NCBI GenBank assembly: GCA_024403455.1
Contig: JAKSRR010000012.1
Location: 21,997-85,996, forward strand
DNA from: Lachnospiraceae bacterium
GTDB taxonomy: Bacteria; Bacillota; Clostridia; Lachnospirales; Lachnospiraceae
Reading direction: 5' to 3'
DNA: 64,000 bases
Numbering within the stretch: position 1 is the first letter of the stretch; each line of letters begins with the position of its first letter. Position numbers and translations under genes: made by a program. Below, piece by piece: positions 18,031-26,028 of the stretch. The notes under the pieces were generated by a model. That model made no database searches, was not told the origin of the DNA, and worked only from the letters and a program-made list of their open reading frames with translations.

Positions 18031-18049
18031 GGGTTAGGAGGAAACGTAA

Positions 18050-19420
18050 ATGACAGATGTGATTATTATTGGGGCAGGTCCGGGAGGGATTTTTTCTGCC
18101 TACGAATTAGTGAAATTAAATCCCGGTATGAAGATTACTGTGTTAGAAGCTGGTAATCCGCTTGATAAGAGAAAGTGTCCCATCGATGGGGAGAAGATTA
18201 AATCCTGCGTAGGTTGTAAGCCTTGCTCCATTATGAATGGATTTGGTGGAGCCGGAGCCTTTTCTGATGGTAAGTACAATATTACCAATCAGTTTGGCGG
18301 TACTTTGTATGAGTATATTGGTAAGAATCGTGCCATCGATTTAATGAAGTATGTAGATGAAATCAATTTGAAGCATGGCGGAGAAGGTACAAAACTGTAC
18401 TCTACCGCAAATTCCGATATTAAGAAACTGTGCCTACAGAATGGATTACATCTGCTAGATGCATCTGTAAGACATCTGGGAACGGATATCAATTACGTGG
18501 TACTAGAGAATATCTATAACGAACTGAAGGATCAGGTAGAGTTTAAATTTAACATGCCAGTTTCTAAAGTTGAAAAGCTGGAGAATGGGTATCGTGCCAT
18601 TACGGAAAAGGGAGAGGTGTTTGAAGGGGAGAAGTGCATCATCTCTGCAGGCCGTAGTGGTTCCAAATGGATGGAGACGGTATGTAAGGATCTAGCGATT
18701 CCTACAAAGAGTAACCGTGTAGATATCGGTGTGCGTGTGGAACTTCCTGCAGAAGTATTTTCTCATCTGACAGATGAACTTTATGAATCCAAGATTATCT
18801 ACAGAACGGAGAAGTATGGTGATTTGGTTCGTACCTTCTGTATGAATCCCAAGGGTGCTGTAGTAAATGAAAATACCAATGGCATTGTTACCGTAAATGG
18901 TCACAGCTACGAAGATCCTGCGAAACAGACGGAAAATACAAATTTTGCATTACTAGTGGCAAAGCACTTTTCTGCACCCTTTAAGGATAGTAATGGTTAT
19001 GGTGAAAGTATCGCCCGTCTCTCCAATATGCTTGGCGGTGGTGTTATTGTACAAAGGTTTGGTGACCTTATCGCAGGAAAGCGCAGTACCGAGAGCCGTA
19101 TTCAGGAAGCGTTTATTACACCGACCTTAGCAGCAACTCCCGGAGATTTAAGCCTTGTTATGCCGAAGCGTATCCTAGATGGCATTATCGAAATGATTTA
19201 TAAGCTGGACAAGATTGCACCTGGTACGGCCAATGTGGATACACTATTATATGGCGTGGAAGTGAAGTTTTATAACATGGAAGTGGAAATTGATGAAAAT
19301 CTGGAGACACCCCACAAAGGGCTCTTCATCATCGGTGACTGCTCTGGAATTACCCACTCGTTGTCTCATGCTTCTGCCAGCGGTGTGCATGTAGCAAGAT
19401 ATATTGCGGGAGAAAAGTAG
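18050..19420 (+). CDS. FAD-dependent oxidoreductase (COG2509-type)
   Basis: A 456-residue flavoprotein with an N-terminal dinucleotide-binding motif GAGPGGIFSAYEL (residues 8-20). The cysteine-rich segment CPIDGEKIKSCVGCKPC (about 44-60) precedes FGGAGAFSDGKYN, the signature of uncharacterised FAD-dependent dehydrogenases of the COG2509 group. The C-terminal GLFIIGDCSGITHSLSHASA contains the second FAD-contact motif. The natural substrate is unknown. AGGAGG lies 7 bases before the ATG. Spacing of 19 bases to trkA and 3 bases to the acyltransferase gene suggests one operon. The four cysteines could bind a metal or Fe-S cluster, but that is inference. Confidence 0.83.
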   Translation: MTDVIIIGAGPGGIFSAYELVKLNPGMKITVLEAGNPLDKRKCPIDGEKIKSCVGCKPCSIMNGFGGAGAFSDGKYNITNQFGGTLYEYIGKNRAIDLMKYVDEINLKHGGEGTKLYSTANSDIKKLCLQNGLHLLDASVRHLGTDINYVVLENIYNELKDQVEFKFNMPVSKVEKLENGYRAITEKGEVFEGEKCIISAGRSGSKWMETVCKDLAIPTKSNRVDIGVRVELPAEVFSHLTDELYESKIIYRTEKYGDLVRTFCMNPKGAVVNENTNGIVTVNGHSYEDPAKQTENTNFALLVAKHFSAPFKDSNGYGESIARLSNMLGGGVIVQRFGDLIAGKRSTESRIQEAFITPTLAATPGDLSLVMPKRILDGIIEMIYKLDKIAPGTANVDTLLYGVEVKFYNMEVEIDENLETPHKGLFIIGDCSGITHSLSHASASGVHVARYIAGEK

Positions 19421-19423
19421 AAA

Positions 19424-20182
19424 ATGTTTCGCTTTATTCTGATTATGATTGGACTGGTGCTTTTTCTTCTGGTAACCATTCCGATACAATTGATTATGCT
19501 GATTGTAAGGCTGTTCTCTAAGAGAGCCAGTGCCTGTGCATCATTAACCATAGTAAGTGGTGCTTTTCATCTGCTGAAATTTATTGCCGGCACCAAAGTT
19601 ACTTACCGGGGACTAGAGAATGTACCGAAGGACGAAGCGGTTCTGTATGTTATGAACCATAGAAGTTACTTTGATATCATTACCACCTATCCGAAGGCAA
19701 AACGCCCAACGGGATACATATCCAAGGATGGACTGGCGAAAGTACCTTCCCTGTCCTGGTGGATGCGTCTTTTGGGCTGCGGGTTTATGGACCGAAAAGA
19801 CATTAAAAAAGGTCTGCAGACCATAAATGAAAGTGCGGAGAAGATTAAAAATGGATTCTCCATTACCATTTGTCCGGAAGGTACCAGAAATAAGACAAAT
19901 GATCCTTTGATGGAGTTTAAGGGCGGTGCGTTAAAGATTGCAGAAAAAGCGGGATGCAAGATTGTTCCAGTGGTATGCAATGGTACCGACGAGGTTTGGG
20001 AAAAGCAGTTCCCGAAGATTCGTCCTACGAAGGTGCTTGTTGAGTACCTTCCTCCCATTGATGTGGGGGCCATGGATAAGGCACAGCGTAAAGGTCTAAC
20101 GGATATGGTTCACAAATGTATGTGGGATTGCTATGTTCGTAATGATCAGGAAAGAAAAGAAAGTGCTAAGCAGGGGAAGTAG
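19424..20182 (+). CDS. plsC: 1-acyl-sn-glycerol-3-phosphate acyltransferase
   Basis: A 252-residue membrane-associated acyltransferase that converts lysophosphatidate to phosphatidate in phospholipid synthesis. An N-terminal hydrophobic helix covers residues 2-25. MNHRSYFD (about 76-83) is the catalytic NHx4D box. FMDRKD (motif II) and ICPEGTRNK (about 149-157, motif III) are in the right order and spacing. Length fits the family (230-260). It starts 3 bases after the FAD gene and is 22 bases before pyrC, so it is probably co-transcribed with both. The ribosome binding site is weak, consistent with coupling. Confidence 0.9.
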   Translation: MFRFILIMIGLVLFLLVTIPIQLIMLIVRLFSKRASACASLTIVSGAFHLLKFIAGTKVTYRGLENVPKDEAVLYVMNHRSYFDIITTYPKAKRPTGYISKDGLAKVPSLSWWMRLLGCGFMDRKDIKKGLQTINESAEKIKNGFSITICPEGTRNKTNDPLMEFKGGALKIAEKAGCKIVPVVCNGTDEVWEKQFPKIRPTKVLVEYLPPIDVGAMDKAQRKGLTDMVHKCMWDCYVRNDQERKESAKQGK

Positions 20183-20204
20183 TTAACCCCGCAAGGAGAT
20201 ATAC

Positions 20205-21476
20205 ATGCAGCAGCTACTGATTAAAAATGTACATATTATGGATCCGGCCTCTAGAGAGGAATATGATGGAAATATTCTTTGCGAGAATGGAAAGATTGTA
20301 TCCTTAGGCGCATGTGAAGCACCAGAGGGTGCCACAGTTATTGATGGTAGCGGATGTATTGCAGCACCTGGATTTGTGGATGCCCACGTACATTTTAGAG
20401 ATCCTGGATTCACAGCAAAGGAAGATATTTATACTGGTGCAAAGGCAGCTGCAGCAGGCGGATTTACTTCCGTTATTATGATGGCGAATACAAAGCCGGC
20501 CATTGATAGTGTGGAGACGTTGCAGTATTGCTTGAATAAAGGCAAGGAGACTGGGATTCATGTATATAGTGCCTGTACAGTAACAAAGGGGATGGAAGGA
20601 AAAGAACTGTCTCCGTTAAAAACGTTACATCAGGCAGGAGCAGTATGCTTCACGGATGATGGGAAGCCCATCTTAGACGAGGCGTTAGTAGAGAAAGCAA
20701 TGCTACTTGCCAAAGAAAGCGACGTACCCATTAGTTTCCATGAGGAAGATCCTGCTTATATTAAGACCAATGGTATTCATGAAGGAACGGTTTCCGAGGA
20801 ACTTGGTATTCCCGGCTCCCCTAGAGAAGCAGAGATTACCATGATTGCCAGAGATTGCGAGATTGCAATAAAGACAGGCGCAAAAGTTGTCATTCAGCAT
20901 ATCAGTTCAAAGGAAGGTGTAGAACTGGTTCGTACATACAAGAAGAAAGGGGCTTCCATTTATGCGGAAGCTACACCCCACCATTTTTCGTTAACCCATG
21001 AGGCGGTGCGGAAGCATGGAACCTATGCAAAGATGAATCCACCCCTCCGTGAGGAGGAAGACCGATTGGCCGTGATAGAGGGCCTTAAGGATGGTACGAT
21101 TTCTATGATTGCAACGGATCATGCGCCACATACAAAAGAGGAAAAGGCTGCCAGTGAATTTGGAAAAGCACCCAGTGGAATCATAGGCCTTGAGACATCC
21201 CTGTCTTTAGGAATCAAGAATCTCGTGCAGTCAGGGGCATTATCCATGATGGATTTGATGGATCGAATGAGCCTAGGAACGGCTTCCTTATACAAACTTC
21301 CTGCCGGTGTATTGCAGGTTGGAGAGCCTGCGGACCTAGTGATCTTTGATCCTAAAGCGACAAAAGTGGCTGGAGATTATGCATCAAAAGCAGAGAATAC
21401 CCCCTTTACGGGTGAGGAATTACCTGGCGTAGTGAAGTATACCATTTGTGATGGAGAGATTGTCTATAGAGGATAA
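20205..21476 (+). CDS. pyrC: Dihydroorotase
   Basis: A 423-residue zinc amidohydrolase that cyclises carbamoyl-aspartate to dihydroorotate, step three of pyrimidine synthesis. DAHVHFRDPG (about 59-68) provides the metal-binding HxH and the substrate-binding Arg. TDHAPHT (about 304-310) carries the catalytic Asp. HISS near residue 231 and PHH at about 260 supply the remaining metal ligands. AAGGAG lies 7 bases before the start. It is class I (long) dihydroorotase. It precedes pyrK-pyrD, which make the next enzyme of the pathway, but a CYTH gene on the opposite strand intervenes. Confidence 0.94.
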   Translation: MQQLLIKNVHIMDPASREEYDGNILCENGKIVSLGACEAPEGATVIDGSGCIAAPGFVDAHVHFRDPGFTAKEDIYTGAKAAAAGGFTSVIMMANTKPAIDSVETLQYCLNKGKETGIHVYSACTVTKGMEGKELSPLKTLHQAGAVCFTDDGKPILDEALVEKAMLLAKESDVPISFHEEDPAYIKTNGIHEGTVSEELGIPGSPREAEITMIARDCEIAIKTGAKVVIQHISSKEGVELVRTYKKKGASIYAEATPHHFSLTHEAVRKHGTYAKMNPPLREEEDRLAVIEGLKDGTISMIATDHAPHTKEEKAASEFGKAPSGIIGLETSLSLGIKNLVQSGALSMMDLMDRMSLGTASLYKLPAGVLQVGEPADLVIFDPKATKVAGDYASKAENTPFTGEELPGVVKYTICDGEIVYRG

Positions 21477-21505
21477 AAGAAAACCCCGCCATTTGGGGAC
21501 GGGGC
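21475..21505 (-). terminator. Terminator of the CYTH gene
   Basis: Read on the minus strand, CCCCG and CGGGG (21504-21500 with 21488-21484) pair around an 11-base loop and are followed by TTTTCTTTT. It lies 11 bases beyond the CYTH stop codon and reaches the pyrC stop. Confidence 0.6.
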
Positions 21506-21515
21506 TGGGACTTTC

Positions 21516-21977
21516 CTAAGAAAAGATTTGCTTGCTCATATTGCTGTTGGCATACTGGCGATCTTCTGTAACATCCTCGCCAAGCCAGGAGGGTTTCTGG
21601 TAACGCAGCATATCTTCTTCGCTATCAAACTCTACTTCTGCAAGGATAAGAGGCGCGAAGGGGGCATCGAAGACATCTAGTTCGATGGTGTGCTTGCCGT
21701 CTTCATCAGGAATGAGATAACGTGTCTTGCTGATGATATTACCATCTGTTTTGGCTTTTAAATGCAGATAAGCTTCCTCTGTCAGTGGGAGATTGTATTC
21801 TTCACGAACAGCAAAGCCCTTTCCTTTATAAGTCATATAATAGTGGTCATCCTCTTTGCGCACCCGAACGACGGGAGAGGTGCAAAGGTAAGCCTGTTCT
21901 AACTTATGAAAGGCATAGCGGCTTACATCGGGTAGTGTTCTTACGAGATATTTGCGTTCGATTTCGACATTTTGCAT
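21516..21977 (-). CDS. CYTH domain protein
   Basis: A 153-residue protein of the CYTH superfamily (adenylate cyclase CyaB/thiamine triphosphatase/short-chain tripolyphosphatase fold). The N-terminal EIERKYLV is the ExExK metal and triphosphate-binding signature. VRVRKEDDHYYMTYKGKG and KTRYLIP supply further Arg/Lys residues of the tunnel. Members of this size usually hydrolyse inorganic triphosphate or nucleoside triphosphates; which applies here cannot be told. It is alone on the minus strand between pyrC and pyrK, with GGAGAAT just upstream of its ATG. Confidence 0.85.
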   Translation of the reverse strand: MQNVEIERKYLVRTLPDVSRYAFHKLEQAYLCTSPVVRVRKEDDHYYMTYKGKGFAVREEYNLPLTEEAYLHLKAKTDGNIISKTRYLIPDEDGKHTIELDVFDAPFAPLILAEVEFDSEEDMLRYQKPSWLGEDVTEDRQYANSNMSKQIFS

Positions 21978-22023
21978 AGGGATTCTCCTGTGGTTGTTAA
22001 GAAATTATGATGTATCAAATTAT

Positions 22024-22043
22024 ACACAATAAAACACAATAAA
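22024..22043 (+). repeat. Tandem decamer upstream of pyrK
   Basis: ACACAATAAA occurs twice head to tail (22024-22033, 22034-22043) about 20 bases before the pyrK start. It may be a protein-binding site or a chance AT-rich repeat; no promoter of convincing spacing could be placed around it. Confidence 0.35.
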
Positions 22044-22063
22044 ACATGAAATGAGGTCATTTT

Positions 22064-22837
22064 ATGGCAAAAGAAAAACAGACAGCAGTCGTAGTGAAAC
22101 AGGAAAAATTAACAGAGGGAGTTTACTCTCTTGTCATCAAGGCACCTATGGCAGGGCAGGCGCGCCCAGGTCAGTTCGTGGCAGTGTTCCCAAAGGATAA
22201 GAGTCATCTTTTGGGTCGTCCCATCAGTATCTGTGATGCAGATCCTGCGGCAGAAACCCTTCGTTTGGTTTACCGTGTGGCAGGAAATGGAACGGCAGAG
22301 TTTTCTGCACTACAGTCTGGCAATACGGTAGATGTTCTTGGGATTTTAGGTAATGGCTATGACTTATCTATATTTGCAGGAAAGAAAGTCATCGTAATCG
22401 GTGGTGGTATTGGTATTCCGCCTATGCTTATGACGGCAAAGCAGTTTGCTGGAGAGAAGGTGGCTGTGCTTGGTTATAATGGTGGAGACCTATTCTTAAA
22501 GGAAGAATTTGATAAAGAGTGCACCACCTATGTAGCGACGATGGATGGCTCTGCAGGTACGAAGGGAACGGTCATTGATGCCATTAAAGCAGAAGGAATT
22601 ACAGGAGATGTGATTCTGGCTTGTGGTCCGATGCCTATGCTTCGTGCGGTGAAAGAATACGCAAAAGGAAATGGTATGATGGCATTTATTTCATTGGAAG
22701 AACGTATGGCCTGCGGCGTGGGCGCATGTCTTGGCTGTGTAACCAAAACCACAGAGGTACATCATCATACCAATGTAGAGAATGCTAGAATCTGCTTGGA
22801 TGGTCCTGTATTTAATGCAGAGGATGTGAATATATAA
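22064..22837 (+). CDS. pyrK: Dihydroorotate dehydrogenase B, electron-transfer subunit
   Basis: The 257-residue iron-sulphur flavoprotein partner of PyrDB, passing electrons from dihydroorotate through FMN, [2Fe-2S] and FAD to NAD+. LGRPISICD (about 47-55) is the FAD-binding RxxS motif and VIGGGIGIPPM (about 111-121) the NAD-binding loop. CGVGACLGC plus a later Cys in RICLDGP (about 216-250) give the four [2Fe-2S] ligands. GAGGT lies 6 bases before the start. It is encoded directly upstream of pyrD, the usual arrangement in Firmicutes. Confidence 0.94.
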   Translation: MAKEKQTAVVVKQEKLTEGVYSLVIKAPMAGQARPGQFVAVFPKDKSHLLGRPISICDADPAAETLRLVYRVAGNGTAEFSALQSGNTVDVLGILGNGYDLSIFAGKKVIVIGGGIGIPPMLMTAKQFAGEKVAVLGYNGGDLFLKEEFDKECTTYVATMDGSAGTKGTVIDAIKAEGITGDVILACGPMPMLRAVKEYAKGNGMMAFISLEERMACGVGACLGCVTKTTEVHHHTNVENARICLDGPVFNAEDVNI

Positions 22838-22905
22838 GCAGGCTTTATAAAATATAGTAGATGCGTTGTTTTGGAGCGTAGGCCGTTAAGGCATTCCATA
22901 AAAGA

Positions 22906-22932
22906 ATCATGCATAGATGCATTTTGCATGAT
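22906..22932 (+). promoter_or_regulatory. Intercistronic hairpin just before the pyrD ribosome binding site
   Basis: ATCATGCA (22906-22913) and TGCATGAT (22925-22932) form a perfect 8-bp stem with an 11-base loop, ending 3 bases before the pyrD Shine-Dalgarno. It has no T tract, so it may influence translation or mRNA stability rather than terminate. Confidence 0.45.
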
Positions 22933-22948
22933 GTGAAAGGGCATGGTA

Positions 22949-23860
22949 ATGATTATGAATACAAGTGTTAATATCGCTGGTGTGGAACTAAAGAATCCTG
23001 TTATGACAGCGTCTGGAACCTTTGGTTCTGGTGCAGAATACAGCGAGTTTGTTGATTTAAATAAACTGGGTGCAGTGGTAACGAAGGGTGTTTCCGCAGT
23101 GCCTTGGCCGGGCAATCCTACCCCTCGCGTGGCAGAGGTATATGGTGGTATGTTAAATGCTATCGGGTTACAGAATCCTGGTGTGGATGTATTTGCTTCC
23201 AGAGACATTCCTTTCTTGCAGCAGTTTGATACAAAGGTAATTGTGAATGTCTGTGGTAAGACGGTAGAAGATTATATTGCTGTAGTAGAGCGATTAAATG
23301 AGGAACCCATCGATATGATGGAGATTAACCTTTCCTGTCCCAATGTTAAGGCGGGGGCCCTTGCTTTTGGACAGGATGCAAAGGTACTTGCTGGGGTTAC
23401 CTCAGCGTTACGTATGGTTTGTAAGAAACCAATGATTATTAAACTCAGTCCTAATGTGTCCAATATTGGAGATATGGCAAGAGCAGCAGAATCTGCTGGT
23501 GCGGATGCAGTATCTCTTATTAATACGCTCATTGGTATGAAGATTGATATCAATCGTCGTAAGTTTGTACTTGCGAACAAGACTGGTGGCTTCTCTGGCC
23601 CAGCAGTGAAGCCGGTAGCGGTTCGTATGGTGTATGAAGTAGCGCAGGCAGTACAGATTCCTATTATTGGTATGGGTGGTATTGCAAATGCAGAAGATGC
23701 AATAGAATTCATTTTGGCCGGTGCCACAGCAGTATCTGTAGGAACGATGAACTTTGTGGACCCCAGGACTACGGAAAAGGTTGTTCAAGGTATTGAAGAG
23801 TATATGCGTAAGTATGATGTACAGGATATCAAGGAACTGATTGGTGCAGTGAATCAGTAG
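22949..23860 (+). CDS. pyrD: Dihydroorotate dehydrogenase B, catalytic subunit
   Basis: A 303-residue FMN TIM barrel oxidising dihydroorotate to orotate. TASGTFGSG near the N-terminus, the catalytic-cysteine loop NLSCPNVKAGALAFG (about 131-145) and IGMGGIANAEDA near residue 236 are class 1B signatures. Three ATGs (22943, 22949, 22955) compete. 22949 has AAAGGG seven bases upstream and is preferred; the difference is two residues either way. Works as a heterotetramer with PyrK, encoded 111 bases upstream. A hairpin in that gap may tune its translation. Confidence 0.94.
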   Translation: MIMNTSVNIAGVELKNPVMTASGTFGSGAEYSEFVDLNKLGAVVTKGVSAVPWPGNPTPRVAEVYGGMLNAIGLQNPGVDVFASRDIPFLQQFDTKVIVNVCGKTVEDYIAVVERLNEEPIDMMEINLSCPNVKAGALAFGQDAKVLAGVTSALRMVCKKPMIIKLSPNVSNIGDMARAAESAGADAVSLINTLIGMKIDINRRKFVLANKTGGFSGPAVKPVAVRMVYEVAQAVQIPIIGMGGIANAEDAIEFILAGATAVSVGTMNFVDPRTTEKVVQGIEEYMRKYDVQDIKELIGAVNQ

Positions 23861-23873
23861 TAGAGTCGTTTGG

Positions 23874-23973
23874 TAAGTTTTGACTGTGGGAAGAAGCGAA
23901 TCTGAGCCTCTCTTCGGTCAGAAAAGAATATTCCCTCAGAGAGGCATCAGATTCTGCTTCTCTAGAAAACTTA
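23874..23973. repeat. 100-base imperfect inverted repeat
   Basis: TAAGTTTT (23874-23881) pairs with AAAACTTA (23966-23973). Inside, 23892-23913 pairs with 23938-23961 as about 22 bp interrupted by two single-base bulges, leaving a 24-base loop. There is no T tract, so it is not an ordinary terminator of pyrD. It could be a miniature palindromic element or a structured RNA; it does not resemble the 80-bp repeat family elsewhere in the window. Confidence 0.55.
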
Positions 23974-24029
23974 GATTGTTTCAGCCACCTCTTTTTGACG
24001 AGAATCCAATATTTTTTGAAAATAAGGGT

Positions 24030-24056
24030 TAAGTATGGAACGATTCTATCCGATAC
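24030..24056 (+). promoter_or_regulatory. Sigma-D (flagellar sigma-28) type promoter
   Basis: TAAG (24030-24033), 15 bases, then TCCGATAC (24049-24056) closely follows the Firmicutes sigma-D pattern TAAA-N15-GCCGATAT. It lies 47 bases before the start of the alanine-rich conserved protein. No good housekeeping -35 matches the nearby TACAAT. Confidence 0.5.
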
Positions 24057-24102
24057 AATACTTACCAAGTATAGCTACAACCATAGAAAGGAGACGAAAA
24101 AC

Positions 24103-24708
24103 ATGGATGTAAATGGAGTTACAAGTGTAGCAAGCAGTAATATGGTGCAGGCAGGAAGCAAGACAGAGACAGCAGCTGTAGAGGCACAGGCTGAAAAGAC
24201 TTCCACTTCTTTTAGCGAAGAAGCGGCAGTTTTTGAGAAAAGCGAGGCAGCAGCACCTGCAAAGACCTATACCCCTAACACGGATATGGTGGCAAAGCTG
24301 AAGGCAGATGCAGAGGCAAGAACCAGCCAGCTGCAGGATATTGTAAATAAGCTGTTAACCAAGCAGGCCGGAACCTATAATGCAGCTAATGGGTTAAAGA
24401 GTCTTTTTGAGAATCTTGAAGTGGATGAGGCAACTCGTGCGCAGGCTGAGAAAGACATTGCAGATGATGGATACTGGGGCGTAGATCAGACCTCTTCCAG
24501 AATCTTTGATTTCGCTATGGCACTGTCCGGTGGTGATCCCGACAAGATGGAACAGATGCGTGATGCATTCACCAAGGGATTCAAGCAGGCAACTGGTACC
24601 TGGGGAGCTGATCTTCCTGATATCAGCCAGAGAACCGCAGAAGCTGTTTACCAGAAGTTCGATGATTACAAGAAGCAGATGGAAGAGCAGACTGCTGGAA
24701 CCGTATAA
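24103..24708 (+). CDS. Conserved protein with Ala/Glu-rich N-terminus, function unknown
   Basis: A 201-residue soluble protein. Residues 1-60 are low complexity and rich in Ala, Ser, Glu and Thr, probably disordered. Residues 60-195 are ordered, with DDGYWGVDQTSSRIFDFAMA and ALSGGDPDKMEQMRDAF and GTWGADLPDISQRTAE, a block I recall in conserved but uncharacterised bacterial proteins. I cannot name a function. The longer frame upstream is ignored because AAGGAG lies 9 bases before 24103. A sigma-D-like promoter suggests expression with flagellar and chemotaxis genes. It is monocistronic with a strong terminator about 55 bases on. Confidence 0.75.
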   Translation: MDVNGVTSVASSNMVQAGSKTETAAVEAQAEKTSTSFSEEAAVFEKSEAAAPAKTYTPNTDMVAKLKADAEARTSQLQDIVNKLLTKQAGTYNAANGLKSLFENLEVDEATRAQAEKDIADDGYWGVDQTSSRIFDFAMALSGGDPDKMEQMRDAFTKGFKQATGTWGADLPDISQRTAEAVYQKFDDYKKQMEEQTAGTV

Positions 24709-24717
24709 ACAAACATC

Positions 24718-24748
24718 AGGGACACTCCTTATCCCATTAGGACCGTCC
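24718..24748 (+). repeat. 80-bp palindromic repeat, copy A (right half only)
   Basis: Thirty-one bases match the right arm of the repeat family (AGGGACACTCC ... GGACCGTCC). The left arm is missing, although the ACATC flank that precedes full copies is retained. It sits between the 24103 gene and its terminator. Confidence 0.85.
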
Positions 24749-24763
24749 TAGGAAAGGAACACA

Positions 24764-24787
24764 GGGGCGCAAAATGCGCCCCTTTTT
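24764..24787 (+). terminator. Rho-independent terminator
   Basis: GGGGCGC (24764-24770), AAAAT loop, GCGCCCC (24776-24782), then five T residues. Near-identical hairpins follow repeat copies C and D, so repeat arm and terminator travel together. Confidence 0.9.
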
Positions 24788-24802
24788 ATATGGAAAAGTG
24801 AG

Positions 24803-24887
24803 TTATTCGCTTTAAATGATTTAAAAGCGAATAAAAAAATAATTAAAGCGAATAAAAATTGACTTAAAACGAATAATGTACTATTTT
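24803..24887 (+). promoter_or_regulatory. Promoter with four operator-like repeats
   Basis: TTGACT (24859-24864), 17 bases, TATTTT (24882-24887) is a good promoter for the HTH-GHKL gene. The motif TTAAA(A)GCGAATAA occurs at 24821-24834 and 24843-24855, and as TTAAAACGAATAA at 24864-24876, so the cores start exactly 21 bases apart. An inverted copy (TTATTCGCTTTAA) lies at 24803-24815. The last direct copy fills the -35/-10 spacer. The layout suggests cooperative repressor binding on one DNA face, probably by the encoded HTH protein. Confidence 0.7.
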
Positions 24888-24910
24888 ATTAGGAAAGGTT
24901 AGGTGAGCAT

Positions 24911-25924
24911 ATGAAAATTTCAGAAGAAAGAAAAAAACAGATTATTATTTATTTGCTTGAAAAAATATACCAGAAGCATGAATCTATCTCAAAAACTGTG
25001 ATGGAAGCATTTGATATCAACCAAAATACGGTTCATAGGTATATTAACCAATTAGTAGACGATGGCGTAATCCGAAGAGTAAAACGTGGACAGTATGAAC
25101 TAGTCTCAAATGTACATGAATATAATATAACCAAAGGGGAGAAAACTATGGTGGATGATACCGTTGCATATACACGATATCTCTCGCCGTTGATTCAGGA
25201 ATTTGGAAATAATGTTCAGCACATCTGGAATTACACATTTAGTGAGATGATGAATAATGTTATTGACCACGCAAATGCTGAAAAAGTTAGCATCATAGTG
25301 GAACAGAATTATCTTTCAACTACGGCTATTATAGTCGATGACGGTATCGGTATATTTCAAAAAATAAAAGAGTACTTTAATTTTGAGACACTTGAAGAAG
25401 CAATTGGTGAACTGTTTAAAGGGAAGTTAACAACAGATGCGAAGAATCATTCCGGTGAAGGGATTTTTTTTAGCTCTAAAATGATGGATGACTTTTTTAT
25501 TGTATCGAGTGGTAAGATTTTTACGACAAATAAATTCGATAACACAAGAATTATTGATATGGCATCTGAAAATACAAAGGGAACAATTGTGTTGATGAAG
25601 TTGTCGAATTACACAAATAAGGAAGCGAAGGAAGTATTTGATTTATATGCTAATGTTGATGGAGGATTTATAAGGACAAGGATCCCTTTGAAGAATTTCT
25701 TTGAAACTTCGCCTGTGTCACGTTCACAAGCAAAACGAGTTTGTAACAGATTAGAAAAATTTAAAGAAGTTATTTTAGATTTTGATGGAGTTGACTGGAT
25801 AGGACAGGCTTTTGCACATCAACTATTTGTTGTGTTTGCAAAGGAACATCAGGATATAACACTGCATCCAGAAAATATGAACCAGGATATTTCGAAAATG
25901 TATAATCACGTGTTATTACAATAA
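24911..25924 (+). CDS. HTH - GHKL ATPase - STAS-like (DUF4325) protein
   Basis: A 337-residue three-domain protein. Residues 1-70 are a winged-helix DNA-binding domain (ISKTVMEAFDINQNTVHRYI is the recognition helix region). Residues 85-255 are a GHKL-type ATPase with N box EMMNNVIDHANA, VDDGIGIF and HSGEGIFFSSKMMD. Residues 265-330 match the STAS-like DUF4325 fold (SRSQAKRVCNRLEKF, ILDFDGVDWIGQAFAHQLF). ATPase and STAS-like domains are the toolkit of anti-sigma/anti-anti-sigma switches, here fused to a DNA-binding head. GAAAGGTTAGGTG precedes the ATG. It is AT-rich compared with the pyrimidine genes. It probably represses its own promoter; targets and signal are unknown. Confidence 0.75.
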   Translation: MKISEERKKQIIIYLLEKIYQKHESISKTVMEAFDINQNTVHRYINQLVDDGVIRRVKRGQYELVSNVHEYNITKGEKTMVDDTVAYTRYLSPLIQEFGNNVQHIWNYTFSEMMNNVIDHANAEKVSIIVEQNYLSTTAIIVDDGIGIFQKIKEYFNFETLEEAIGELFKGKLTTDAKNHSGEGIFFSSKMMDDFFIVSSGKIFTTNKFDNTRIIDMASENTKGTIVLMKLSNYTNKEAKEVFDLYANVDGGFIRTRIPLKNFFETSPVSRSQAKRVCNRLEKFKEVILDFDGVDWIGQAFAHQLFVVFAKEHQDITLHPENMNQDISKMYNHVLLQ

Positions 25925-26028
25925 TATGATACGCATTCAGACTAAAGTGTTAAGTGCCGTTGATTCGGGATACCAAAATGAAGAAATACAATGAGAAGAA
26001 GTTGTAGTTTTATAAAAGGGGAGAAAAA

